64,000 bases of DNA from Rhodocollybia butyracea (taxonomy: Eukaryota > Basidiomycota > Agaricomycetes > Agaricales > Omphalotaceae), in contig JADNRY010000094.1 in the NCBI GenBank assembly GCA_015501585.1, forward strand, positions 1 to 64,000, written 5' to 3'. Position 1 is the stretch's first letter. Each line of letters opens with the position of its first letter. Shown here in pieces: positions 23,941-35,615 of this stretch. Below the pieces are notes generated by a model. It ran no database searches and was not told where the DNA came from. It was given only the letters and a program-made list of their open reading frames with translations. A program made the translations under genes and the position numbers.

Positions 23941-25560
23941 CATGTACTAATTGCGCTACTGATGCACGCTGTATTGTTGGTATTTGTGATGATTCTTTTG
24001 GTATCTATCGTCCGTTGGGAGCTTATTTTCGGTTGGGCATAGCTAAATGTATTTCTCCGTCACGAAGCCTTCGTTGGCGAATCCCATTGGAAGAACCAAA
24101 CTGAGTGAAGGGAAAGGAAGTCTAATGTAATACCAGGCTATCTGTCGAGACGGTGGCCTGGTTAGCAAACAAAAGTTGCCCAAAGCAAACTTTTTCAATG
24201 CATCAGAGACTACAGACATGCTCTCCTGTGTTATTTCTGCCCCTGACCCTCGTGAAATCCGTGTAAGATTTGGAAGGCGTTTGAAGAGTGTTTTGACAAT
24301 ATAGAAGAAATCGATTTGAGATGTACCCCTGAGGTCCGGAGAGCGACCAGCTGGAACTATCAATACGGGCATCCGTATTGACGTCCATACCGAGATGACA
24401 TCGGTTCCCCTTTCTTCGTTCCTCCTAACAAGTAACCTAGACCATTGTCGAAACCCAAATCAACTTAATTGCTCATTGTCCATATATCTCCTCACCGAGT
24501 TCACTGACACTTGCCTGGAAATGTTGTCTTCTTCCGATCATGCACGTTGAGGCGTGTTGACAGTACCCAAATCAGGGCCGGGTCGCTCGAGTTACAACGC
24601 GTTTGGCAAGAAGATGAGGTGGAAGGGTATTAGCTTCTTCCATCCCGACGTGGTCACGTGGAGACTTTCCTGAAGTGACGTCCTTTGGTGCACCAAGAGG
24701 GTCTACAGTGCTTGGCGACATGGCTCCAGAAGTTATGCCAAACGTTGTAGAAGCGAGCTTTAGTAAAGTCAACTCGAACCTTGATACTTCTGCAAATAGA
24801 TACATCTAAAGCCTGGTCAACATCGATTTGAAGGACATTGGGCTGGGCGAGGACCCGACGGAGAAGAGTTGCTTGGCAAGAATAAATTTTCGGGGCAACC
24901 TTTGGGATCGAGAGCCGGCGGCGTTGTGGATCTGATTCCTCCCCCTTGCCTCAGATCCACAACTATATAATCAAAAATTTGTTCAAGGGCGAACGCACCG
25001 TTGGGCAGCGGGATGTTTGTTCTATGATATTCACACACTAGACGTGAGTACCTTTTACGATCTGAGAGCTGGTCACCCGCTAGCTATCTATACCAACATC
25101 AGACAGTCTTCCGGCTCCAAAGCTCGAACTGAACTCTCTCCCGCTGCATGCCCGCAACACCATCTTGCAACCTGTCTCTGGAATACTGCGAAAGAGAAAT
25201 GGAACTGGAGGTCAGCGCTCACGGTATTGTAGTGCCAGATCCAGTTAATTCACATACCCAGCTATGCAACGTATCTAGAGGAAAACAACATCGGATCCCT
25301 TAGTGCTGGCGGATGGGCATACTTGGTCCCGGACACTCACGAGCGGGAGAGACGGTAGGTTGGCGAAGCAATTATTACAATGCCACACTGGTATCGGCGA
25401 GGGAACGAAGCAACCAGAGCAGGTCGAGGAGACTGACGCAGAGATAAGGGATATCTGGTGTGTTCTTTACGGTTTTGGGAGGCGCGTACGAACACTGGTG
25501 TAGATGTAGGTGAAAGCTGGGAATGGGCTTAAAGCAGCCGACTAATTTTCAATTGAGAGT
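23941..25560. other. rest of duplication block A, decayed exons of unknown genes
   Basis: Stretches here recur in blocks B and C, for example TATTGACGTCCATAC, the part around CTCAGATCCACAACTA at about 24950, and CCAGATCCAGTTAATTCAC at about 25230. In the best-preserved copies the readings suggest exons of one or two further genes, but I cannot name them. Frames are broken in all copies. Confidence 0.45.
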
Positions 25561-25674
25561 TAAGCGCTAAGCTTCGGTAACTTCGTGCCGGTATTACGTT
25601 GACCTACACGTGGCAGATCAGCCTTTCGAACTGCTATCTGTTCCTGATCTGTTCCCTTTTGATTTCTTACCACC

Positions 25675-28600
25675 ATGAATGAACCTTCATCCGACAGAAA
25701 TTTCAGGTAAGTTTTAAAGATTACCTCGCAGTCATCAGTACAGTGCTGATCGTCGTGATCAGAGAGCAGCAAGACAACCTTCAGGCTGGCGTAGATAGGC
25801 CGGGCAGGTAAGTATACATGACATGATTTGTCTCTTTTCGTAAATCCAGCTTACAACTTCCGATAGCATGTTTGCTGGGGCTTCCAACTTTACTATGGTA
25901 AAACCGCAATTTCAAGCAACAACCAACATCCAGAACATCCAGAACAACTATCATACCTGGAGTGAGTGCATCTTGCCTGTTCTTATTGATATTTTAAATT
26001 AACACTTGCATTGAAGATACCAATGATGTGTCCGATATCCGAAAATGGTTCAATGCGCCTAATCCCTCTACAAATTTTGTAGCAGCATCCAAACTGAGAA
26101 CACCTGGTACTGGAGAGTGGATATTCTCTGATCCCCAGTTTGTTAAATGGAGACAGGCTACATCTGGAGTCTTATGGATTCAGGGCAAAGGTAAGACTCT
26201 TTTTCACAATGATTTTAAATCTAATCATGGTGCATCTAGTGGGTTCAGGCAAAACACTCCTTTCGTATGTAGTGTGACCTTATTTGTGATATATCTCATG
26301 AGATTTTTTACTAGGACAGCTATTATTCAGCAACTAAGGGGTGATCCAGCATTACTGTGCTGCTACTACTATTTTGATAACCGTGATAACTCACGGATTA
26401 AGACCAATGTTCAGGGCCTCCTTCAGTCTCTTTTGCTCCAAATGGGTACAAGACAAGAAAAAGTTCATCCTGCCTTGTATAAGTTATATCAAAGCTCTAA
26501 CCAGGGCCTTATGGAGCCTACTATAGCAGAACTAAGTGCCACTTTAGAAGAAGTTTCTAAAGGCTTGAGCCCAGTATACCTTGTGCTAGATGCCATGGAT
26601 GAATGCAGTGAGGCAATTGATGTTTCCAAACATCTTGCCCATCTTAAAAAGAATGTCTGCATAGCTGTAACAAGTCGATATTTAGCTGAGACAAGTTATG
26701 ATGTTTCCTGGTATATCCACCTTGATGATACACAATTTTTTCGTCAGGATCTTGCCAAATACCTGGAAGACAAACTCAGCCATCGAAAGCTGAGGCCAGA
26801 ACTGTTTACTGAAATAATCAATCATTTAAGTGAAGGTGCCCAGGGACAGTAAGGACTCTAACATATTGAATAGCCTTGTGACTAATTTGGTGTTTCAAAG
26901 GTTCCGTTGGGTTGACTGTCAGGTAACTGTGCTGCAACGGTGCAAGACACCAAAAGCCATGCGAGAGGCACTAAAAAAGTTACCCAAGACCCTGGAAGAC
27001 ACATACACTCTGGCAATGGAAAGAATGAAAGAAAGTGAACATGTGCATGATGCAGGCCAACTTCTTATGTGGTTGGTCTATGCATTTGAACCACTCTCAG
27101 TTGCACAGGTCACAGATATTCTTGCTGTAGACCTAGATGATCAAATGTTTGATCCCGAAATGCGGTCACTAGAGTTTGAGAGTGGGACTTATGATATCTT
27201 GGATTCCACCTTGATAACTGTCAATGTGAGAAAAGTTGTGCAACTTGCACACAATTCAGTGAAAGAGTTTCTCACCCAAACCCACGCTGAAGGGAATATA
27301 CGCACACTGTTTGAGATTAATGAACACTTGGCCCATTCCATAATATGTCAAACATGCCTTATTTATCTGCACCAGTTTAACAAAGAGGAGATGTTGCCTG
27401 AGAACCAATATATCTTTAATCAGCTTTATCCTCTAGGATTATATGCTGCAGAACATTGGCCATCACATATGGAAAGGTTAGATGATGATTTGCCTGAACA
27501 GAAACCTGCCAAGGACCTTGCCATATCACTGGTGAAAGACAGCAGTCAACTGTCATATGTGAATTGGATCAGAATTCATGCTCCAAGTCAAAATCAATCT
27601 AGTGTGACTGATAATCCAACTTATAATCCAACTTTAGACTCAAGGAAAATACAGAGCCAACATTATTACATGGCTAGTTTGAACATGCTAAGCATTACTA
27701 AACATTTACTGGTAAAGAATCTTGCTGATGTTAATGCCCAAGGGGAGAAGTATGGGAATGCACTCCAGGTAGCTTCGTGGAGGGGACACAGGGATATTGT
27801 CCAGCTTCTGCTGGAGCACAAAGGAGATGTAAATGCACAAGGGGGGCAGTATGGGAATGCACTCCAGGCAGCTTCCCAGAGGGGAAACAAAGTTATTGTC
27901 CATCTTCTTCTGGAATACAAAGCAGATGTAAATGTTCAAGGGGGACACTATGGGAATGCACTCCAGGCTGCTTCCCAGAGGGGAAACAAGGATATTGTCC
28001 AGCTTCTTCTAGAGTACAAAGCAGATGTAAATGCCCAAAGGGGCTACTATGGGAATGCACTCCAGGCAGCTGCCAGGAGGGGAAACAAGGATATTGTCAA
28101 GCTTCTTCTAGAGTACAAAGCAGATGTAATTGCCCAAGGGGGCAAGTATGGGAATGCACTCCAGGCAGCTACCAGTGCAGGAGAAACGAGTATTGTTCAG
28201 CTTCTTCTGGATTATGATGCAGATGTAAATGCACAAGGGGGAAAGTATGGGAATGCACTCCAGGCAGCTTGCCAGAGAGGAGACAGGGATATTTCCCAGC
28301 TTCTTCTGTACCATAATGCAGATGTAAATGCTCAAGGGGGTAGGTATGGGAATGCACTCCAGGCAGCCATCAGTGCAGAAGACAAGTATATTGCCCAACT
28401 TCTTCTGGATCATAATGTAGATGTAAATGCCCAAGGGGGCTACTATGGGAATGCACTTCAGGCAGCTTCCCACCGGGGAGCCATTGATATTGCCAGCTGC
28501 TTCTGAGTCACAAAGCAGATGTAAATGCTCAAGGGGGCTACTATGGGAATGCACTCCAGGCAGCTTCCTGGAGGGGAAAGAAGGATATGGTCTGGTTTCT

Positions 28601-29324
28601 TCTGGAGCACAAAGCAGATGTAAATGCAAAAGGAGGAGAATATGGGAATGCACTCCTAGCTGCTGTCAATGAAAGAGAGAATGATATTGTCCAGCTTCTT
28701 CTACAGAATGGAGCAGATGTGAATGCCCATGGGGGATACTATGGGAATGCTCTTCAAACAGCTTCCTACAAAGGAGACAATGATATTGTCCAGCTTCTTC
28801 TGGAGCACAAAGCAGATGTAAATGTCCAAGGGGGACACTATGGGAATGCACTCCAGGCTGCTTCCTACTCTGGAAACAGGAATATTGTCCATTTCCTTTT
28901 GGAGCACAATGCAAATGTAAATGCCAAAGGAGGAGAGTATGGGAATGCACTCCAAGCAGCCATCAGTGCAGAAGCTAAGTATATTGCCCAGATTCTTCTG
29001 GATCACAATGCAGATGTAAATGCCCAAGGGGGCTACTATGGGAATGCACTCCAAGCAGCCTCTGCATGCGCGGACCGGGATATGGTCCAGCTTCTCCTGG
29101 AATACAAGGCAGATGTAAATGCTCAAGGGGGCTACTATGGGAATGCACTCCAGGCGGCTTCCTGGAGGGGAAAGAAGGATATTGTCCAGCTTCTTCTGGA
29201 GCATAAAACTGATGTATATGCTCAAGGTAGCCAGTATGGAAATGCACTCCAGGCAGCTATCAGTCAAGGAGAGAATGATATTGTCCAGCTTGTTCTGGCA
29301 CACAAAGTTAATTTCAATACCTAA
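25675..29324 (+). CDS. NACHT-ankyrin NLR-like protein 1 (one frameshift)
   Basis: Exons 25675-25706, 25763-25807, 25867-25961, 26017-26190, 26240-26264, 26315-26848 and 26901-29324. The first six and the frame to 28506 join in phase. A missing C near 28491-28494 (GCCAG where neighbouring repeats have GCCCAG) causes a stop at 28504-28506, and the frame resumes to 29324. Allowing for that base, it has about 1109 residues. Domains: short N-terminal segment, NACHT with Walker A GKVGSGKT split over an intron (about 114-121) and Walker B YLVLDAMDEC (about 212-221), helical region, then about 16 ankyrin repeats of 33 residues from about 577. STAND proteins of this type act as intracellular sensors in fungal non-self recognition and cell death (family knowledge). 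Whether this copy works depends on the frameshift. Confidence 0.8.
27727..29324 (+). repeat. 99-bp tandem repeats encoding ankyrin units
   Basis: About 16 units of 99 bp, each carrying a version of TATGGGAATGCACTCCAGGC. Many units differ at only a few positions at DNA level, which points to recent unit duplication or gene conversion. Confidence 0.85.
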
Positions 29325-30251
29325 TCAAGTAGTTTGGTTTTTGAGAATGTAGTGTGATTGTGGGCTTTCTAAGTGCCTAGGTAAGTACATCACTGGACCG
29401 CATCAAGAGCATCAAGAGCCAGCAGCACCTAATTGACCCCAGTAGTTAGTTTGTAATCCGCCACTTGTCAGCCATGCCCTCAGCATGCCCCCCTCGCATA
29501 CATATTAATTCTATGACCTCGATGTGGTTTTCTTGTATTGTCTATTATGAAAAGTATTATCAGTCCAGTAGATACTATCACCCTTCAGTACTTAAGTGAA
29601 AGGTTTGGTGTGCCAATTGACTTGAATTTTTCTCTCCACCCCAAAACATCAAAGTTATCATAGTCCATCGTATCATTTGGTCTACAGAACCTGCCTTTTT
29701 CTCAATGGGATCATGGGCCTATTACTTCATTGTACCAGCATTGTACCTGAACATAGCAAAGGGAGATTAAATATGTGTACTACTTTGAGAGCATTGTAAA
29801 TGATTTTCCTAGGCTCTCTGAGCGCATCAGATGTCTACAGGGAAAATGTGCATACTACTCTGAGCATGCTATAGAAAAACAGACTAATCAACAAGGCGCC
29901 GTTTTGTTTGCCATTCAAGTTAACGCGTGGTTAGGTGAACACGGGAGTTGTCCTGAATACAGCGACAACTCCCTGAGTAGAGTAGATTAGCACGGAGCTA
30001 GGCAGTACAGGATACATGTCCAAACAAAAGGGTGTAGGAGGGCGTGTAGCGCAAAAGACAAAACGGCTACTAGTGTAGATATCGTCAACCCAAACAAGAT
30101 CAGCTTACAAAATCTAGGTGGCTAGTACATACTTGAGCACAATTTATCTGCATTCCATTCGAACTTCTCAAAACCTGTTAATCGGTTACAACGTGAAATA
30201 GTTCAAACGAAACAGACATCGACATGATTTACAAGTAAACAAGCAAAATTA
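29325..30251. other. intergenic, no gene
   Basis: This lies between the convergent NACHT-ankyrin and F-box genes. The only frame of note (29775-29990) has no domain. Confidence 0.4.
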
Positions 30252-31883
30252 TTAGACCTGAATTCCATTCGTCCCAGCCACCACCACTCTCAAGCCCTCC
30301 TTGTCTAGGATCCGTAGTGGTTTGTAAACTTCCGCATCAACCTCGCGCCTATCAAACTTGAGAACGACCGACCGTATGCAGCCTCTGCCCATCATAAGCA
30401 TTGTCGCAGAACAATCTGACCCAGGTATAAACCAGCGTGATTCAACCATGCTAATAAAAGCAGAGTCGTCGAATGTTTTATCCTGGGAAATGAGATGAAG
30501 ACTGTGTAGTTTCGGAACTAAGGCGATGGAAGCAGATTCGTGCTCAGTTAGGCTCGAGATGAGGTTTAAAGTAATTAGACTGCAGTGCCGTTTGGAGTCT
30601 TCAATTTCAAGATGGAGTAGAGAAGGCATGACTCGAAGGGTCGCGATAAGGTCCAAGTCAGAGAGAGACTCTACCCTGCGAAGGGTGAATGTGGTTATGA
30701 TACAGGATGATCTGGAAATAAATGAGATAAAGGTCTTGGTCGGCCAATTAACAGAAACTTTATTGAACGCAATTACGTTCAAGGAAGGTAGGTCAAAAGA
30801 TGAGAACAATTTTTCCAGGGATGCGGCTCTGTACTCTTTTACGATAGCAAGCGATGTGATGTTGCACCATGTGTGATGTACACCGCGGGGTGAATCATTG
30901 CGTGCCAAACTCTCAAGTTCGAGAGATTTGATTGAAGGGCATTTGGGTAGCAGTTCCATCACTTCCGAGTGACTGTATTGGAGACTGAGATGACGAAGTT
31001 GATGGTATGGGGCCTTCGATGTAGGCATCTCGGGAGTGGAAAGTACACAGAGCCTTGGAGCATGTTCAAAACAATCCATGTCAAAGAACACCTGATCCCG
31101 CTCGTAAGGATATATATCCAACTCTGCAAGTAGAGGGAAACGGAGCCCAGACAGTATCCTGTAGTTTGCAAGCGAGTAGTCCCCACGATACTTGAAAGTT
31201 TTCCAACGGTGAGCGTGCTGTGTCAGGTAGGAAAGAGAAGGGAACTCTGCTTTGAGAGACTGACGTCGACCCGATATATTCAGCGTAAGCCTCAATGGCC
31301 AATCGCCTGATCTCTCCAGATATCTAGCGACAGTGCCAATGAAACCTGTCTGGGCTTCCATTTGGTGCAACTCAGCATGCTGTGTCTCCACCTCGAGGTT
31401 AGCCCACAAACTAGGTGATGACAACGCAAATGTGCGCCAACGTGAGCATACCGAGCTGACCGCCATCGAAGGGAGGTAGGCGATGCTGGGAGATGTGAGT
31501 CTAGTGTTAGGTCCCCACTTTAGGAGCCACGGATTGATCTGGCAAAGATTTTCTTCGCACACATACTGGAAGATATGGAACAGAATTTCGTTCGACAGCC
31601 GCCGCATCGGCGACAAGAGAGAGTGTATCTTGGTTCGCTGCGTCACGAGTCGTTGTTTTTCGGCCTGGACAACACTGATTTTCTCCTGAAGGCGTGCGAT
31701 CTCAGAATCTTGTTCTTCGATATCTTTATCAGCCATCGCCAATATTCCCCTGAGCTCCTCCGCTCGCTCTGTGCTAACCACAAATGGACCGAATTCCAAC
31801 CGAAGTTTGTTTACCAGATGAGCTAGTTCTGCAGGGCTGAGGTTTATGCGTATCTTCGAACATGGTGGTTTCAATGAGGCCAT
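30252..31883 (-). CDS. F-box protein with N-terminal coiled coil
   Basis: A single-exon minus-strand frame. I place the start at the ATG at 31883 (MASLKPP), giving 543 residues, because the 42 residues upstream in the longer open frame look non-coding. A coiled coil spans about 40-86 (many E, Q and K at heptad positions, IARLQEKISVVQAEK). An F-box follows at about 90-135, beginning LSPMRRLSNEILFHIF and including VCSRWRTFALSSPSLW. The remainder is irregular and leucine-rich, with LRHLSLQ, SLHLIS and similar strands. This is a very common Agaricomycete architecture. F-box proteins of this type would link a substrate to the SCF ubiquitin ligase through Skp1. The gene is intact, unlike the blocks around it. 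Confidence 0.8.
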   Translation of the reverse strand: MASLKPPCSKIRINLSPAELAHLVNKLRLEFGPFVVSTERAEELRGILAMADKDIEEQDSEIARLQEKISVVQAEKQRLVTQRTKIHSLLSPMRRLSNEILFHIFQYVCEENLCQINPWLLKWGPNTRLTSPSIAYLPSMAVSSVCSRWRTFALSSPSLWANLEVETQHAELHQMEAQTGFIGTVARYLERSGDWPLRLTLNISGRRQSLKAEFPSLSYLTQHAHRWKTFKYRGDYSLANYRILSGLRFPLLAELDIYPYERDQVFFDMDCFEHAPRLCVLSTPEMPTSKAPYHQLRHLSLQYSHSEVMELLPKCPSIKSLELESLARNDSPRGVHHTWCNITSLAIVKEYRAASLEKLFSSFDLPSLNVIAFNKVSVNWPTKTFISFISRSSCIITTFTLRRVESLSDLDLIATLRVMPSLLHLEIEDSKRHCSLITLNLISSLTEHESASIALVPKLHSLHLISQDKTFDDSAFISMVESRWFIPGSDCSATMLMMGRGCIRSVVLKFDRREVDAEVYKPLRILDKEGLRVVVAGTNGIQV

Positions 31884-32117
31884 AGAATTAGATAACCGGG
31901 CCGTGGGCCACATTATTAAATTTCTTTCACTCTTTCTGTCATGTTTCCGCAATGCGCGACGTAGTGAGCGTATGCTCAGTACTGCAGTGCTCAGCTGGCG
32001 CCGGTGCATGGTTACGCAATACGATTATTTGCCAGTAAGTATTCCTGTTGAATTGTCAAAGTTACTAAATATGGATAGTAAACTAGTTATAGGTTGTTGA
32101 ACGTTGGCAAGCGCAGG

Positions 32118-33330
32118 ATGAGAATCGAAGAGCTCGCTATATTGAATATTGAAGGTAAAGAACACGACAATTTTTTGAATAACGCCTTTTAACTTACCAC
32201 TTGTACAGACTTCAAAGCTTTGCAGGCTGCGGCCCTTCTTTCAACGCCATTACTGGTCTCAATGGAAAAAAATTCAATATTCTCGACATTATCTCTTTCG
32301 TGCTCGGACTGGCGAATATATCTACCGAAATCATCCTCGACTCCCCTAGTCCTCAGATAGCTGACGCCTATCTTGGTTTAGACGCAAGCAACGAATGAAG
32401 CAGACCTGATTTACAGCAAGGATAGCCTGCAATGCAAAAGCCAACATCACTATTGTTTTCCAACAACTCGGAAAGAGAGAGAGAGGAGCCCATCGTCTAT
32501 GAGAATTGGAAACAAATTACGGTGCAAGAAGGTGCGTGAACCGTTGGTTTATTCACTAACTTTCTGCTAATCTCTTCCAGTTTGACTTTCCCGATGTCTT
32601 TCAGCACCTTATCAATGTGCGTAAACACACCCAGCAAGACGTACAAAAGTCTCTTTCAGTCTGTTCATTCAAAATTCAACAATCCCAATTTTGTGTAAAA
32701 TACCAAGGTCCTACCGCTCATTCTCCGAGGGATGTTCGCGTATAACCTCCGGTCCAGGCTTTCGACACACGCGGTCAAGTAATTCTCAGGATGGCCGAAG
32801 AAGAAGCTGGTACTCGCATGTTCAAGGCGGACGCGTAAACACAAAGAAAGAGCAGAAGAGTGTGACAAGGAGATCGAGTTGGCGGAGAAAGAGACGGAGA
32901 AGGTTCAGAAGCAGCGCGACGCTGAAAGATGGCCACGATCTCATGGAGAGCTTAGAGGTCAAAGTGCAGGTAGGAACGATCTAGAAACAGACTTTTGACT
33001 GGATTGAATGGGGGACAACGGTAAGCAAGCATTCCCTTTCTACCAATGCTCGCGCTCAGCTCTCGCCTCAGGTCTCTCATCACATTATGGCTCTCCTCCA
33101 ATCCAAACCTGCCCCGCTGTACATCCTCAATGGGATCGACGCAGCGTTGGATTTCACAACACATCGGTCATATCATCCGCACACGGTCTTCGAGAGCCCA
33201 CTCTATCGTCGTGTCGTTGACAGACAGCTTGTTTTCCCAAAGCAAATGTACTCTTCCGCACCAAATGATTCTATCTGGTCGTTGCGAGTGAAATTAGTTT
33301 TGCCGGCTTCTTGGTATGGTGTGCGGGCGT
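32118..33330 (+). pseudogene. SMC2 pseudogene, copy B
   Basis: Starts MRIEELAI at 32118, with the same intron position as copy A. GPSFNAITGLNG at about 32229-32265 leads into a damaged P-loop and DIISFVLGL. C-terminal pieces include SLEVKVQ near 32955, the ABC signature relic LNGGQR ending at about 33020 with an intron after it, and ALLQSKPAPLYILNGIDAA at about 33090-33150, where the Walker B aspartate-glutamate pair has changed. HRSYHPH and FESPLYRRVV follow in the same region. The coiled-coil middle is deleted. Confidence 0.75.
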
Positions 33331-33379
33331 AACCCAGGTACTTCCGCCGTAAAACAATAACTGCAGCACCTCAGACTCG

Positions 33380-35200
33380 TAACTTCTCAGGCTTGTTTCT
33401 ATCTAATCAATTTTCCAAAGCCTTTTGATTGGAACTGGTGTACTCACTGTTCTCTATTCGCCTCTTACTGCCTTCTTGTCCAAAATTATACCGGAGTAAA
33501 GAGTGACTCGATAACACTGAAGAAACCAGTTTGAGGTAGTACTTACTTAAGATTCGGAGACCGACTGACCGAGTGGGACTATCGACGCCGGCACCTGCAT
33601 TGACGTCCATACCGTGTTGGTACCACCACCGAGAGACAAGGTCGGTTTCTCTTTCTCCTAACAAGCGATGCAGACCATTGGCAAAAGCTACCAGGGGGAA
33701 TTAGTATTGGCTTGTTCTATGCGGAAGTTGTCACACTCATCAGTAGAAGACTTTCTCAATTTGATGTCTGTGGGTGCACCAAGAACGTCAGTGCGTGCGA
33801 GGCGCGTCGACACGCTTGCAGAAGTTATACGAGTGCTGTAGACGTGAGTTTAATGATCTCAACTGAATCCTTAGGCCTTTTAGGCCTTAGGCTTCATACT
33901 TCTGCGTATGGATCCATCCACATCCGTTTCACCAACAATCTTGCATAAGTTGCAGTTGAGCGAGGACACGGTGGAGAACAGTTGCTCGTCAAGAGGTTTG
34001 TGTGGCCGCAACAGGTAATTCTTTTGAGAACGGTGATGATGTCGGTGCTATGTATCTCTCAGATCCACAACTAATCACAGAATTTGTTAAAGGACAGACG
34101 CGCCGCTGGGGAGTGGATTCTGGAATGAGCGTTCCTTGATATTCCCACATCAGCCGTGAGTACATTGACGACGTGAAAGCTAGTCATCCAGTAATCTATC
34201 TACACCCACATCAGACCATTTCCCATCTCCGAAACTCGAACTCTCCCTCTGCATGGCCGCCCACAACACCATCCTGCAACTGGTCTCCACCAGCTACGAA
34301 AAAAGCTTGAATGATGCTCTCTTCAAAAAATATTCGAACAAGACTGGAATACTGCGAATGAGAAACGGAAACTGGACGTCAGTGCTCACGGGATTGCAGT
34401 ACTAGATCCAGCTAATTCACCTACCCAGCTATACAACGTATGCAGACGAAACAATATCATATCTTCAAGTTCTAGTGCTAGCGCATACTACGACACCACT
34501 GTCATCGGGCAAGGGCAACACGAGCAGTGACTGAAGCGTCTTAGAGAGGAATGGCGAGTTCTGTACGTATTCGGAGGCGCGCACGAGCAACGATGTAGAA
34601 GAGCAGAAGTAGCTGAGCTAGCTCAGCGTCGAGTTGGAGTGGAGGAAGGGATGGGATTGGGGCTGTTTGAGAGTCTGGGAGTCGCGAAATTGCACTGTCG
34701 TGGCCAACCCGGACAGGAATAGCCGGTAGTAGTGCTAGTGAGCTGCTAGTGAGGACGAGTGTAGATGCTACTAGTTGGATGAAGGAAAAGGAATGACGAG
34801 CTCGCCCAGTTTCAGTTACAATTCGTCACCGGTATGTCTGTGTAACGGAGCCGTGACTTGTTACTCTGGTCACTAACACTTTCCTTAATCGTTCTGTTTA
34901 CTCATTGAACTTTAGTAGTTACTTTCGCTCTTTACTTACTCGGTTTGATTAAATAATATCTACTTATGGTAATAGGCTTACGAAAGGTATATAAGGTAGA
35001 GTACTTTGCTGTAAGTAGATAGGTCCTCGTGAATCGAAATCCCCCGGTTTACAACGGTTCCATCGAGCTTACCTCTTCTCTCACACTTCTCGTGTTGCGC
35101 TACGGTGACTCTGTCACTCTAGCGTTACAGTCTGGTCGCAATGGTTCGTGTTCAAATTTGTAGAGTTATGACTTGGAAGACCGAGAATTGAAGTACTGAG
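33380..35200. other. rest of duplication block B (7TM relic plus unknown exons)
   Basis: A short relic of the 7TM first exon lies at about 33420-33500 (reading like SPLTAFLSKIIP in the damaged frame); the second exon is lost. Downstream, 33570-34700 is alignable by eye to 24340-25500 (block A) and 47470-48680 (block C). The end near 35140-35200 (TAGAGTTATGACT) recurs at 48846-48880 in block C. Confidence 0.5.
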
Positions 35201-35615
35201 GAATCAGATTAATCAGACTCCGCAACACCTTGTATGATATTGAGTATTGAGTGAACGATTTTTCTTCACTCTGGTGAATTCTGGTTTGCGAGACCAGTAT
35301 GATAGTAAGTATGTACCATGTCCAAAAAATGCCAGTGTCGCCTTGGCCTCGCTCTTGTCACAAATTGTTAATGATACCCAGGTTACGAATATTCCTTCAG
35401 GTCTTCGAGGTTGGTAAGAAAAGAATAAAGAGAGAAAACTGTACATAATGGAATTGAGCAATTGCAACTGCCAACAAACATTCTACGTCCGAGGAGGTCG
35501 GTCGGAGTGATCGGCGTTTGTAACTTCGTGCCGGTACGTAGTACACGAGGCCTGGCGTGCGACCTCCGCGTGTTTCATTGCTATCTGATCTATTCTCTTT
35601 TGACTTCGTACCACC

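Noticed and set aside
27666..29303. Long minus-strand and shifted plus-strand frames inside the ankyrin arrays (also 37642-38811)
   Set aside because: The 99-bp repeat keeps all frames open by period. The real product is the ankyrin frame in phase with the NACHT exons.
27727..29324. CRISPR-like regular repeats
   Set aside because: Regular 99-bp spacing is due to coding ankyrin units with no unique spacers, and the genome is eukaryotic.
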